From Hymenobacter oligotrophus (GTDB lineage: Bacteria; Bacteroidota; Bacteroidia; Cytophagales; Hymenobacteraceae): DNA of 64,000 bases. This document shows positions 36,529 to 45,362 of the stretch, one piece after another. How positions within the stretch are numbered: the stretch's first letter is position 1; every line of letters begins with the position of its first letter. Made by a program: the position numbers and the translations under genes. Location: positions 682,001-746,000 of the forward strand of contig NZ_CP032317.1 in the NCBI RefSeq assembly GCF_003574965.1, given 5' to 3'. The notes below the pieces were generated by a model. The model was not told where the DNA came from, searched no databases, and saw nothing but the letters and a program-made list of their open reading frames with translations.

Positions 36529-37485
36529 TTACTTGCGGCGGCTGATTACTTTCTCAACGGCCGCTACAATGGCGGCTTCGTTCAGGCCGTATTTCTCCAT
36601 CAGCTGATCAGGCGTACCCGATTCGCCGAACGAGTCGTTCACGGCTACCATTTCCAGCGGCAGTGGCTCCTCGCGGGCCAGCAGCTGGGCAATGCTGTCG
36701 CCGAGGCCGCCGTGCATCTGGTGCTCCTCGGCCGTTACCACGCAGCGCGTTTTGCGCACCGATTGCAGCACCGCTTCCTCGTCGAGTGGCTTAATGGTGT
36801 GGATGTTGATGATTTCGGCGTTAATGCCTTTCTCCGCCAGCAAGTGTCCGGCCAGGATGGCTTTCCAAACCAAGTGGCCCGTGGCGAAGATGCTCACGTC
36901 GGTGCCTTCGTTTAGCATCAGGGCTTTGCCGATTTCAAACTTCTGATCGGCCGGGGTGAAATTGGGCACCACCGGGCGGCCAAAGCGCAGGTACACCGGG
37001 CCTTCGTAATCGGCAATGGCCAGGGTGGCGGCTTTGGTTTGGTTGTAGTCGCAGGGGTTGATGACGGTCATGCCGGGCAGCATCTTCATCATGCCAACAT
37101 CTTCCAGAATCTGGTGCGTGGCGCCGTCTTCACCTAGGGTAAGGCCAGCGTGCGAAGCGCAGATCTTCACGTTCTTGCCCGAGTAGGCAATGCTCTGGCG
37201 AATCTGGTCGTACACGCGGCCCGTGCTGAAGTTGGCGAAGGTGCCCGTAAAGGGAATTTTGCCACCGATGGTGAGGCCTGCCGCCAGGCCCATCATGTTG
37301 GCCTCGGCAATGCCTACCTGAAAGAAGCGCTCTGGAAAATCCTTTACAAAGGCGTCCATTTTCAAAGAACCAATCAGGTCGGCGCACAGGGCTACCACGT
37401 TGGGGTTGGTTTGGCCAAGCTCGTGCAAGCCAGCGCCGAAGCCGGAGCGGGTGTCTTTCTTCTCGGTGTACGGGAAATCTTTCAT
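36529..37485 (-). CDS. Transketolase C-terminal (pyrimidine + C-terminal domains) subunit
   Basis: 318 residues from ATG 37485. It has the transketolase pyrimidine-binding domain (GLHELGQTNPNVVALCADLI, FPERFFQVGIAEANMMGLAA), then the TK_C domain with TVINPCDYNQTKAA and HMHGG-type region EEHQMHGGLGDSIAQL. It works with the N-terminal subunit encoded at 39347-40231 to make a complete transketolase in the pentose-phosphate pathway. Here the two subunit genes are separated by a vWA gene and an inverted-repeat element, which is unusual. Confidence 0.9.
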   Translation of the reverse strand: MKDFPYTEKKDTRSGFGAGLHELGQTNPNVVALCADLIGSLKMDAFVKDFPERFFQVGIAEANMMGLAAGLTIGGKIPFTGTFANFSTGRVYDQIRQSIAYSGKNVKICASHAGLTLGEDGATHQILEDVGMMKMLPGMTVINPCDYNQTKAATLAIADYEGPVYLRFGRPVVPNFTPADQKFEIGKALMLNEGTDVSIFATGHLVWKAILAGHLLAEKGINAEIINIHTIKPLDEEAVLQSVRKTRCVVTAEEHQMHGGLGDSIAQLLAREEPLPLEMVAVNDSFGESGTPDQLMEKYGLNEAAIVAAVEKVISRRK

Positions 37486-37524
37486 GTATGGGGTTGGGAG
37501 AGGGTTTCTAAATGAGTTCGAACA

Positions 37525-37783
37525 AACCCCCTCCTCAGACGAGGAGGGGATGCGGCAATTTACCGCCGCTGGGGTGGTTGACGACGTTGCTGACGTCCAT
37601 ACACCTAGGGCTGACCATTGAACAGATAATGCTTCGCTGCAAGTCTGCAGCTGCATTACGTTTGCGCATTAGGCACGAGGTGAATGCACGAGCGAAGTTG
37701 GTTCTGGCGGCGCGGACGCCCGTCAACCACCCCAGCCGCAGCCGGAGGCTGCGGCGTCCCCTCCTCATCTGAGGAGGGGAGTT
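37525..37783. mobile_element. 259-bp non-coding inverted-repeat element (MITE-like)
   Basis: Arms 37525-37582 and 37722-37783 are inverted near-copies of about 60 bp. Each contains the palindrome CCCCTCCTCAGA/TCTGAGGAGGGG and the block CTGGGGTGGTTGAC. The centre carries a CCTAGG (37603) and no gene. It lies between the vWA and transketolase C-subunit genes. No target-site duplication was identified, so mobility is inferred. Confidence 0.65.
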
Positions 37784-37804
37784 GGTGCACGTCAAATTCA
37801 TTCA

Positions 37805-39211
37805 TCACTTGCCAAAAATGCTGACCGAAGTGGTTTGCCCACTACGGATGGTAAAGCTGCGCACATCGGTGAACTTGCTGCCGGTGGCCGTGCTGGTGCG
37901 GAACACCAAGCGGTAGTTGCCGGGCTGCATCGTCAGGTTGACTTTGCTGCTGGCGTTATCAGCTAAGGTGTATACCCAGGTTTGGGTGTCGTCCTGGTTT
38001 AGGCGGTAAATGCTGCCGTAGCCTTTCAAATCCGACAGGATGTTAAGCGTGCCAGGGGCATCGTACGTCACCACGGTTTCCTGGCCTTGCCGGATGCTCA
38101 CGCGCCGAAACTGCCTGGGCAAGGTCAGAATTTCAACCTCGTAGTTGCCCGTCAGCAGCTTTTGCTTGCTGCCGAAGGGCCTTGACACCAACGTGGCCGG
38201 GTTGCCTTGCATGCGCACCACGGCGTGCATGGTGCCGTAGGGATTGGGCGTAAGCTGCGGGTTTTGCAGGTGGAGGGTGCCTTGCGGAGTTTTGAAGCTC
38301 AGCACGTTGGCTTTGCCCGGCTTGATAGGCAAATTGGCCTGCCGCACCGGCGGCACCGTGTTGATGACCAAATCGTAGGATTGCAGCGGGTCGACATCGA
38401 GCACATCGGCCTGGCCTTTGGCGTCGCGCCAGTGTACGTAGTTGTACTCGGGCGTGTCGGTGAGGCTGTTCAGGAAAGTCAGGTTCACGTTCGACTCCAC
38501 GGGCCGGCCGTTCTCGTCCGTCAGGTTCACGGCCACCGTGGTTTTGGCCAGGGTTTGGGCGATAACGTCGTTGAGGATGGTCCGGAAGGTCTTCACATCG
38601 GCCGCGTTGTAGTACTGCCCCAGGCACTCCAGCTGCTTGCCAAAATCGCGCTCGGCGCCAATGCCAATCACAAACGGCTTCAGGAAGATGCGCTTGCGCT
38701 GCAAGGCCAGCGAAGTGGCGCACGGGTCGCCTTTGCACGACTCCAGCCCGTCGGTAATTAGAATGAGCACGTTGCGCGAGGTTTTTTCCGACGGAAAATC
38801 CGACGCCGACTGCATCAGCGAGTACGTAATGGGCGTGTTGCCTTGCGGCTTCAGCTCCTGTAGCTTTTGCTTGATGGCGGCCGCATTCTTGCGCGCAAAG
38901 GGCACTTCCAACCGCGAGTCTTCGCAGTTATTTTCGTCTTTATCGTGCAAGTGGCCGTAGGCGCGCAAACCCAGCTCGAGGTTGGGGTAGGCGTTGAGCG
39001 AATCGGCCATGCGGGCCAGCAAGCGTTTGGCTACGTTCCAGCGCGGCTCGCCTTCCCACGGCGCCAGCATCGAGCCCGAAGCATCGAGCACGAACAGAAT
39101 GCGCGTGGTTTTGGGCTGGCTTTGCGGCCCAGCTTGCTGGGCGCGCAAAGGCTGGCCGGCCAACAAGCCGGCAACAACCAAAAACCAGAGAAAGAGCGTG
39201 CGAAGTAACAT
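37805..39211 (-). CDS. Secreted von Willebrand factor A protein
   Basis: 468 residues with a signal peptide (FLWFLVVAGLLAGQPLRAQQ). The vWA domain, about 30-230, carries the MIDAS motif RILFVLDASGSMLAPW, then the Thr and Asp contributors in a standard order (PITYSLMQSA, LILITDGLESCKG). The C-terminal half is beta-rich with repeats of a carboxypeptidase-like flavour. It probably works in the periplasm or outside with divalent-metal-dependent binding. It interrupts the split transketolase pair. Confidence 0.85.
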   Translation of the reverse strand: MLLRTLFLWFLVVAGLLAGQPLRAQQAGPQSQPKTTRILFVLDASGSMLAPWEGEPRWNVAKRLLARMADSLNAYPNLELGLRAYGHLHDKDENNCEDSRLEVPFARKNAAAIKQKLQELKPQGNTPITYSLMQSASDFPSEKTSRNVLILITDGLESCKGDPCATSLALQRKRIFLKPFVIGIGAERDFGKQLECLGQYYNAADVKTFRTILNDVIAQTLAKTTVAVNLTDENGRPVESNVNLTFLNSLTDTPEYNYVHWRDAKGQADVLDVDPLQSYDLVINTVPPVRQANLPIKPGKANVLSFKTPQGTLHLQNPQLTPNPYGTMHAVVRMQGNPATLVSRPFGSKQKLLTGNYEVEILTLPRQFRRVSIRQGQETVVTYDAPGTLNILSDLKGYGSIYRLNQDDTQTWVYTLADNASSKVNLTMQPGNYRLVFRTSTATGSKFTDVRSFTIRSGQTTSVSIFGK

Positions 39212-39226
39212 GCGGTGGAGGCCGGG

Positions 39227-39258
39227 GCTGCTCCTACAAAGTACAGGGTAGGAGCAGC
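39227..39258 (-). terminator. Hairpin between transketolase N-subunit and vWA gene
   Basis: 11-bp perfect arms GCTGCTCCTAC / GTAGGAGCAGC (39227-39237 and 39248-39258) lie 88 bp after the stop of the N-subunit gene and 15 bp before the vWA start codon. It may end the first transcript or act in the vWA leader. It lacks a clear U-tract. Confidence 0.45.
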
Positions 39259-39346
39259 TTAACCTAGCATTGACAAGCGCCGAAAGCAGAACTATTAACT
39301 AACGCCAAGCGCCCGGTAATCGTCTGGGCCGATGCCTTTCGGAGGC

Positions 39347-40231
39347 TTAGTAATCGGAGTTTTGTTCAACCTCGAGCTGCTGCAGGGCTTTCTCCAACTG
39401 CTCGTCGTTCGGGGCTACGCCGTGCCACTTGTGCGAGCCCATCATGTAATCGACGCCGAAGCCCATTTGGGTATCCATCAGCAGCATTACGGGCTTGCCT
39501 TGGCCGAGCAGCGATTGGGCTTGCTCCAGCGCCGGCAGCAGCGTTTCGAACTGGTTGCCATCGGCTTCGATTACTTGCCAGCCAAAGGCTTCGAACTTGG
39601 CGCGCAAATCACCTAGGCCGCCCACTTTGTCGGTGGGGCCGTCGATCTGCTGGCCGTTGCGGTCGACCACCGCAACCAGGTTATCCACCTTGTGGTGCGG
39701 GGCGTACATGGCGGCTTCCCAAATCTGGCCTTCTTCCAGCTCGCCGTCGCCCATCAGCACGTACACGGTGCGGTCGTCGTTGTTCAGCTTTTTGGCTTGC
39801 GCCGCGCCAATGGCTACGCTCAGGCCCTGGCCCAACGAGCCCGAGGCCACGCGCACGCCGGGCAAGTGCTCATGCGTGGTGGGGTGGCCCTGCAGGCGCG
39901 AATCGAGCTTGCGGAAGGTAGCCAGCTCGCTTACCGGGAAGTAACCCGAGCGGGCCAGCACCGAGTAAAACACCGGCGAAATGTGGCCGTTCGAGAGGAA
40001 GAACAGGTCCTGGCCCACGCCGTTCATGTCGAAGGGCTCGGGCGTGTGCTTCATGAACTTGAAGTACAAGGCCACCAGCAAATCGGTGCAGCCCAGCGAG
40101 CCGCCGGGGTGGCCCGAGTTTACGGCGTGCACCATGCGCACGATGTCGCGGCGCACCTGCGCGGCTATTTGCTTAAGCTCGGTGATGGAGCGGGTCGCCG
40201 TGGCTTCGGCGGGAGAAGAAGAAGCTGACAT
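39347..40231 (-). CDS. Transketolase N-terminal (thiamine-pyrophosphate binding) subunit
   Basis: 294 residues from ATG 40231. The TPP-binding domain has AVNSGHPGGSLGCTDLLVAL, LPGVRVASGSLGQGLSVAIG and the GDG motif YVLMGDGELEEGQIWEAAMY with the Asn in VAVVDRNGQQ. It pairs with the C-terminal subunit at 36529-37485 to form the sugar-exchange enzyme. Separation of the pair by about 1.8 kb in one direction is unusual. Confidence 0.92.
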   Translation of the reverse strand: MSASSSPAEATATRSITELKQIAAQVRRDIVRMVHAVNSGHPGGSLGCTDLLVALYFKFMKHTPEPFDMNGVGQDLFFLSNGHISPVFYSVLARSGYFPVSELATFRKLDSRLQGHPTTHEHLPGVRVASGSLGQGLSVAIGAAQAKKLNNDDRTVYVLMGDGELEEGQIWEAAMYAPHHKVDNLVAVVDRNGQQIDGPTDKVGGLGDLRAKFEAFGWQVIEADGNQFETLLPALEQAQSLLGQGKPVMLLMDTQMGFGVDYMMGSHKWHGVAPNDEQLEKALQQLEVEQNSDY

Positions 40232-40382
40232 AGAAAGTAAGTAGGGAATTCGAATCCGTGAGGGCTGCCTGCGGCGCCTTATGCGGCATAGCGGCGGCCA
40301 AGGTTGCAAGAGTTGGGGCTAGGCCAAGTGGCCCTAGGTGCTGGCAAAAATCGGCAGTGGCTGGCACCTCGCCAAAACCAAA

Positions 40383-40409
40383 CCGGCGGGCCTACAAGAG
40401 GTCCGCCGG
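40383..40409 (-). terminator. Terminator after bcp
   Basis: A CCGGCGG / CCGCCGG stem lies 9 bp past the bcp stop on the minus strand. Confidence 0.5.
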
Positions 40410-40418
40410 CGGCTGAAA

Positions 40419-40871
40419 TTACTTGAGCAATTGAGCAGCGTGGTTCTTGGTATCGGGTCGGCGGATGATGCGCTCCACGCGGCCCTCGGCATCGATCAGG
40501 AAGGTGGTGCGCACCACGCCCCAGTAGGTGCGGCCGTAGTTTTTCTTTTCCTGCCACACGCCGTACGCTTGGGTTAGCTGCTTATCGGGGTCGGCCAGGA
40601 GCTGAAAAGGCAACTCGTACTTCTGGGCAAAGCGCTGGTGCGACCCCTCGGTATCGGGGCTGACGCCCAAAACGGTGATGCCGGCAGCTTTCAGCTCCGT
40701 CTCGCCATCGCGCAGCGAGCAGGCTTGGGCCGTGCAGCCGGGGGTGTCGTCTTTGGGGTAGAAGTACAGGGCCACGCGCTGGCCGCGCAAATCGGAAAGG
40801 CGCACGGTGTAGCCGTGTTGGTCTTGCGACGCGAAGTCGGGGGCTTGGTCGCCGGGGATCAGCGTAATCAT
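40419..40871 (-). CDS. bcp: Thioredoxin-dependent peroxiredoxin (Bcp)
   Basis: 150 residues from ATG 40871. It holds APDFASQDQHGYTVRLSDLR, then KDDTPGCTAQACSLRD with the peroxidatic and resolving cysteines five apart, as in alpha-type Bcp/PrxQ, and GVVRTTFLIDAEGRV. It reduces peroxides with electrons from thioredoxin. It lies 72 bp after the lipocalin gene on the same strand, which may be co-transcribed as an envelope/oxidative-damage pair. Confidence 0.92.
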   Translation of the reverse strand: MITLIPGDQAPDFASQDQHGYTVRLSDLRGQRVALYFYPKDDTPGCTAQACSLRDGETELKAAGITVLGVSPDTEGSHQRFAQKYELPFQLLADPDKQLTQAYGVWQEKKNYGRTYWGVVRTTFLIDAEGRVERIIRRPDTKNHAAQLLK

Positions 40872-40943
40872 CGGGGCAAAGGTAAAAGCCTTAGCCAGAT
40901 GTAGCGCCTCCTGGGTGCCGGGCGGCACCGGCACCGGCGGCAC

Positions 40944-41513
40944 CTAGAGCTGGTTGGCCTCGAGTTGCTCGGTGTAAATCAGCTTGCCGACCGGGAAACC
41001 CTTTTGCCGGGCTACCTCCACGAGGTTGTGCAACGTGGGCAGCGCGAGGTGCGGTTTGCGGGCGAGTATCCAGAGGGCTTTGCGATTGGGCGTCCCCACC
41101 AGGGCAAACTGGTACTCTGGGTCGAGCGTCAGAATCCAGTAGTCGCCCTCGAAAGGCCACTGAAACTGCACTTTCAGCTTGGCGTTGGTGGCGGTATCCA
41201 CCACCCGGGCTACGCCGTGCACGTCTTCGGCGGGGCCGTACACCGAGTTTTTGCGGCAAGTGTTCTTCACCTCAAGGCGGCCATCGGGCAGGGGGCGGTA
41301 CTCGGCCGTTACGTTGGTGCAGCGCCTCTCGTAGCGTTGCGGCAGCCGCGCTATTTCGTACCACAAACCGGCGTAGCGGTGCAAATCGACGTGCGGCACG
41401 GTACTCAGCTCGGGGAGTTTGCGGCGGGTAAGCGCGTACACCGCCGCTCCGGTAGCAAGCGCGGCCGCGGCGGCCGTCAACAGGCCAGGCTTACGGATGT
41501 TGGGCGTAGTCAT
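40944..41513 (-). CDS. Lipocalin (Blc-like)
   Basis: 189 residues from ATG 41513. The N-terminus is a membrane anchor (LLTAAAAALATGAAVYALT), without lipobox. The lipocalin GxW motif lies in LHRYAGLWYEIARLPQRYER, followed by NVTAEYRPL and WPFEGDYWILTLDPEY. Blc-type lipocalins bind lipids, for example lysophospholipids, in the envelope. Here it would face the periplasm. A CCTAGG lies just upstream. Confidence 0.87.
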   Translation of the reverse strand: MTTPNIRKPGLLTAAAAALATGAAVYALTRRKLPELSTVPHVDLHRYAGLWYEIARLPQRYERRCTNVTAEYRPLPDGRLEVKNTCRKNSVYGPAEDVHGVARVVDTATNAKLKVQFQWPFEGDYWILTLDPEYQFALVGTPNRKALWILARKPHLALPTLHNLVEVARQKGFPVGKLIYTEQLEANQL

Positions 41514-41630
41514 GAAAGAAGGGGTGTGGTTTGGGGCTTCGGGTGCCAGCCCTAGGTACGTTGGGGCGGCGTTTACGTTAGGCCTACCGGGCACCTTGCG
41601 CAGCAAGCCCAACCACACTGGCGCACAAGA

Positions 41631-41658
41631 AAAAAGCGGAGCCGGGGCTCCGCTTTTT
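41631..41658 (-). terminator. Terminator after M23 peptidase gene
   Basis: 13-bp arms AAAAAGCGGAGCC / GGCTCCGCTTTTT around a 2-base loop lie 5 bp after the M23 stop on the minus strand. Confidence 0.8.
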
Positions 41659-41663
41659 GTCGG

Positions 41664-43676
41664 TTAAAGCTGAAAAGTGAGGGTCTTTTCGTTGCCGGCC
41701 TGATCGGTGATGTGCAGGCGGGCGGTGCCGCGCAAAGGCGGACCTAGGGTGTCTTCGCGCTCCGTAAACAGGGTGGCGTTTTTGTGCTCGAAGCGCAGCC
41801 GCTTAAACTGCCCGTTGATTTCGAGGCGGTAGCTGGCCAGGCCCGAGAGGTCGTCGCCTACTTTGAACACCAGCCCGCCGTAGCCCTTGCTCACCAGCCT
41901 GGCCGACGGGGCCGTGGTATCGGCCAGGATGCGGTACTGACCTAGGATTTTGGTGGAGAAGGAAACGGCTTCGTCCTCCCACTTGGCGCCTTGGTAAATG
42001 CGCCCGTTGCCGCGGATGAGGTACACCGCCGAGCGACGCTTATCGGCCACGGGTACTTCGGGCTTTAGCGTTACGCGAATGGGCGCCAACAGCGGCGTAC
42101 GTGGGTTTTGCACCGTCCAGAGGCCGTTTTTGTAGCTGGTTTGCAGGTACAGCGTGTCGAACAGCGTGTTGGGGCCGAAGGCGATGTTTAGGTACTGGTT
42201 CGAGAACAGCTGCTCGGTTTGGGCCGGTATGGCCGCTACCCGATCGAAGCGCTGCGCCAGCCGAATACCCGGAAAACGCATGGAATCGGGCAGGCCGGCG
42301 CGCAAATCGTAGAGGTACACCGTGCGGCTTTGGTCGGTGTAGCTCGGCTTCAGCTGCAGCTGGCGGTTGCCGCGCAGCAGCGTTAGGTTGGGCGCCTGGC
42401 GGGCGGTGTCGTCGGCGGTTACGCGCAAAATGTTGCGCAGCACATCGTAGCGCAAGGTGGGCTTGCGCACCGCGGCCGAGCGCGTTTGCCAGTACTCGGA
42501 TGCTACGCCGCGCAGCACCATGCGCAAAGGCGTGGAGTTGCCGTACGAGTCGGAAAGGCGCATTTCAATGGTATAAACCTTGCCGGGCTCGGTGCGCAGG
42601 CGGCCTTTGCTGGGGCCGGTTTGATAAATGGGCAGGGTGTTGCCTTCGTCGACCCACAGCTTTTCCATCGTTCTACGGGTCGTCATCATGTACTCGTAGT
42701 CGGTGTGGTGGTTTACCTGCCGGGTTTCGTCGGGGAAGCCCACGCCGTTGATGGCGTGCGTGTAGTGCGGCTCTCCGTTCACGCGCACCTCCACCCGCTG
42801 AATGCCGTTTTTGTTCCAGGCGTTGTCGAACCGGTCGAAGCCCTGCAGCAGCAGCCCCACCGTGCCCGACACCGGAATGGTATCGGCCACGGCAAAACCC
42901 GCGGTGATGGTGCCGGTGGGGGCAAACAACCGCTTCTCGAAGCGGCCCTGCACGCGGCTATTAATGCTGAGCGGCTCCACGGCCGTCATCACGGCGGTGG
43001 GCGGTATGTGGTCCTGAATTTCGGCAAAGCCACCCCACTGCAGCGGGTTCAGCTGCGTGTCTTTGGCGTCGCGCACCTCCCAGTGCAGGTGCGGGCCCGC
43101 CGAGCCCCCGGTGTTGCCCGACAGGGCCACCACGTCGCCGCGCTTCACCTCAAACTCGCCGGGCTTAAAAAACAGCTCCAGCTCGTAGGTCTGCTTTTCG
43201 TACTGGCGCTTGAGCAGCTCTTGCGCCACCGGGCCTTTAAACTGATTGAGGTGGCCGTACACCGTTACCAGCCCGTTGGGGTGGGTGATGTAGAGCACGT
43301 TGCCGTAGCCGAACGACGACTGCTTCAGACGCGAAATGTAGCCATCGGCCGAGGCGTACACGGGCAAGCCCACCACGCCGTCGGTTTTGATGTCGAGCCC
43401 GCCGTGAAAGTGATTGGGGCGCAGCTCGCCCATGCTGGCGGCCAGCAAGTTGGGCTTGCCGGGCTTGATGGGAAACAGGAAGTAATCCTTCGGTACCGAA
43501 ACGCTGTCGGGCGGCGCTGCGGCTGTTTGGGCGGCCGCGGGCTTGTCGCCTTTATCGGTATCGGTGGTGCAGGCCGAGGGGGCCGCCGAGGCAAGCAACA
43601 GCATGGCTGGGCCAGCCAGCAACCAAGTAGAGAGCAGGCTATTCTTCAGCACAATCAACAAACAACGTTTAACCAA
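41664..43676 (-). CDS. M23 family metallopeptidase (LytM-type)
   Basis: 670 residues. A signal peptide with a lipobox-like region (LLLASAAPSACTT) precedes the M23 domain at residues about 70-210. That domain has HFHGGLDIKTDG (HxxxD), ITHPNGLVTVYGHLNQ and the HLH of AGPHLHWEVRD, the full Zn-ligand set. The 450-residue C-terminal part is beta-rich, with TonB-like or Ig-like folds and not identified. Likely a lipid-anchored cell-wall endopeptidase. Single minus-strand gene, 7 bp after the FAH stop region. Confidence 0.88.
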   Translation of the reverse strand: MVKRCLLIVLKNSLLSTWLLAGPAMLLLASAAPSACTTDTDKGDKPAAAQTAAAPPDSVSVPKDYFLFPIKPGKPNLLAASMGELRPNHFHGGLDIKTDGVVGLPVYASADGYISRLKQSSFGYGNVLYITHPNGLVTVYGHLNQFKGPVAQELLKRQYEKQTYELELFFKPGEFEVKRGDVVALSGNTGGSAGPHLHWEVRDAKDTQLNPLQWGGFAEIQDHIPPTAVMTAVEPLSINSRVQGRFEKRLFAPTGTITAGFAVADTIPVSGTVGLLLQGFDRFDNAWNKNGIQRVEVRVNGEPHYTHAINGVGFPDETRQVNHHTDYEYMMTTRRTMEKLWVDEGNTLPIYQTGPSKGRLRTEPGKVYTIEMRLSDSYGNSTPLRMVLRGVASEYWQTRSAAVRKPTLRYDVLRNILRVTADDTARQAPNLTLLRGNRQLQLKPSYTDQSRTVYLYDLRAGLPDSMRFPGIRLAQRFDRVAAIPAQTEQLFSNQYLNIAFGPNTLFDTLYLQTSYKNGLWTVQNPRTPLLAPIRVTLKPEVPVADKRRSAVYLIRGNGRIYQGAKWEDEAVSFSTKILGQYRILADTTAPSARLVSKGYGGLVFKVGDDLSGLASYRLEINGQFKRLRFEHKNATLFTEREDTLGPPLRGTARLHITDQAGNEKTLTFQL

Positions 43677-43683
43677 CTCCTCT

Positions 43684-44298
43684 TTACTTCACGGCTACTT
43701 CGAGCAGCTTTTCGTCTTCGATGTAGCCCGTAAGCTGGTCGCCTACTTTGATGGGGCCCACGCCGCTGGGCGTGCCGGTAAAAATCAGGTCGCCCATTTT
43801 CAGGGTGATAAAGCGCGACACGTAGCTGATGATTTTGTTGAAATCGTGCAGCATCATGCCGGAGTTGCCCTGCTGGCGCACCTCGCCGTTTACCTCCAGC
43901 CGGAAGTTGATGTTCTTCGGGTCGGCAAACTCCGATACGGGCTTGAAGGTGGTGCCTAGGGGCGCCGAGCCATCAAACCCCTTGGCAAGGTCCCAGGGCA
44001 GGCCTTTGCTTTTGGCTTTGCTTTGCAAGTCGCGGGCCGTCAGGTCGAGGCCCAGGCCAACGGCATCGTAGTAGGTGTGGGCAAAATGCTCCTCGATGTG
44101 GCGGCCGTTTTTGCACACGCGCAGCACCAGTTCAATTTCGTGGTGGATGTCCTGCGTGAACTCGGGGTAGAAAAACGGCATGCCACGCTGCAGCAGGGCC
44201 GTATCGGGTTTCAGGAAGATGACGGGCTCGTCGGGGACTTCGTTATTCAGCTCGGCAATATGTTCGGCGTAGTTGCGGCCGATGCAGAGAATCTTCAT
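43684..44298 (-). CDS. Fumarylacetoacetate hydrolase (FAH) family protein
   Basis: 204 residues from ATG 44298. It shows the FAH core: ILCIGRNYAEHI, PVIFLKPDTAL, metal-ligand Glu pair in IHHEIELVLRV, GLGLDLTARDLQ (Asp) and MGDLIFTGTPSGVGPIK. The family includes acylpyruvases and oxaloacetate tautomerases/decarboxylases. Size fits the small YcgM/FAHD1 type. The stop is 7 bp before the M23 start, so a joint transcript is likely. Confidence 0.9.
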   Translation of the reverse strand: MKILCIGRNYAEHIAELNNEVPDEPVIFLKPDTALLQRGMPFFYPEFTQDIHHEIELVLRVCKNGRHIEEHFAHTYYDAVGLGLDLTARDLQSKAKSKGLPWDLAKGFDGSAPLGTTFKPVSEFADPKNINFRLEVNGEVRQQGNSGMMLHDFNKIISYVSRFITLKMGDLIFTGTPSGVGPIKVGDQLTGYIEDEKLLEVAVK

Positions 44299-44556
44299 GT
44301 GAGGCGGAGTCGGGATGGGGGAGGAAACCGGCAAACAACCGGCCCTAAGCAAAAGTACACCATTGCGGCGGCGCGTAAAATGCCAGAGGCAATGCGGCCC
44401 CTTACGCAAAAGCGGCTGAGCACGTTAGGCCGCCGCACAACATTTGGCCTAGGTGCCGACGTATAGCAGCCATACCGCTGAGCTGGGCTGAATTACGTAT
44501 TCTAGCTGCCAGGAGCGGATTCTGCCCGTTCCGTATTCTGAATTGCCCGCCCCTTC

Positions 44557-45348
44557 ATGCTAAAAAATTTGATGCTTGCCGCGGCCGTATTCGCGGCCGT
44601 GAGTTGCTCTACGGTGCCCATCACCGGCCGCTCGCAGCTCAACTTGGTGTCCGATCAGGAAATGAACGCCATGGCTGCCCAGGAGTACCAAAAGGTACTG
44701 CAATCGAGCCGCCTCTCGGCCGACGCCGCCCAAACCGCCATGGTGCGCCGCGTGGGGCAGCGCATTCAGCAGGCCGTGGAGCAGTACTTCCGCCAAAACA
44801 ACGCCTCGGCGCAGCTCGAGGGGTACCAGTGGGAGTTCAACTTGATTCAGGAAGACCAGCAAAATGCGTGGTGCATGCCCGGCGGCAAAGTGGCCGTGTA
44901 CACGGGCATTCTGCCCGTAACGCAAGACGAAGCCGGCCTGGCCGTGGTAATGGGCCACGAGGTGGCCCACGCCGTGGCCAAGCACAGCAACGAGCGCATG
45001 AGCCAGCAAATGGCCACGCAAGGCCTCGGGGGCGTGCTCTCCACGGCCGTGGGCCAAAACCCCTCGGCCACGCAAAACGTGTTTTTGCAAGCCGTAGGCG
45101 TTGGCTCGCAGCTGGGCCTGCTGAAATATGGCCGCAACCAGGAATCGGAAGCCGACCACCTAGGGCTTATCTTCATGGCCATGGCTGGCTACAACCCCGA
45201 TGCGGCCGTTGCGTTTTGGCAGCGCATGGCTGCCCAAGAGCAAGGCGGCAACATCGAGTTTCTATCAACCCACCCCTCCAGCTCTACGCGCATAGCCGAC
45301 ATCCAGCGCGATTTGCCGGAGGCGCGTAAGTACTATACTGCCCGCTAG
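44557..45348 (+). CDS. M48 family metallopeptidase lipoprotein
   Basis: 263 residues. The N-terminus is a lipoprotein signal (LMLAAAVFAAVSCSTVPITG, lipobox AVSC). The Zn motif VMGHEVAHAVAKHSNE (HExxH) and the third ligand Glu in QESEADHLGLIF are clear. It resembles LoiP/BepA periplasmic proteases that check outer-membrane protein assembly. A two- or three-gene operon follows, with a lipoprotein gene after 14 bp. Confidence 0.9.
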   Translation: MLKNLMLAAAVFAAVSCSTVPITGRSQLNLVSDQEMNAMAAQEYQKVLQSSRLSADAAQTAMVRRVGQRIQQAVEQYFRQNNASAQLEGYQWEFNLIQEDQQNAWCMPGGKVAVYTGILPVTQDEAGLAVVMGHEVAHAVAKHSNERMSQQMATQGLGGVLSTAVGQNPSATQNVFLQAVGVGSQLGLLKYGRNQESEADHLGLIFMAMAGYNPDAAVAFWQRMAAQEQGGNIEFLSTHPSSSTRIADIQRDLPEARKYYTAR

Positions 45349-45362
45349 CGCGGCTTACTCCT

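Noticed and set aside
42486-43733. 415-residue + strand frame opposite the M23 peptidase
   Set aside because: Same shadow effect; no signal, domain or ribosome-binding context.
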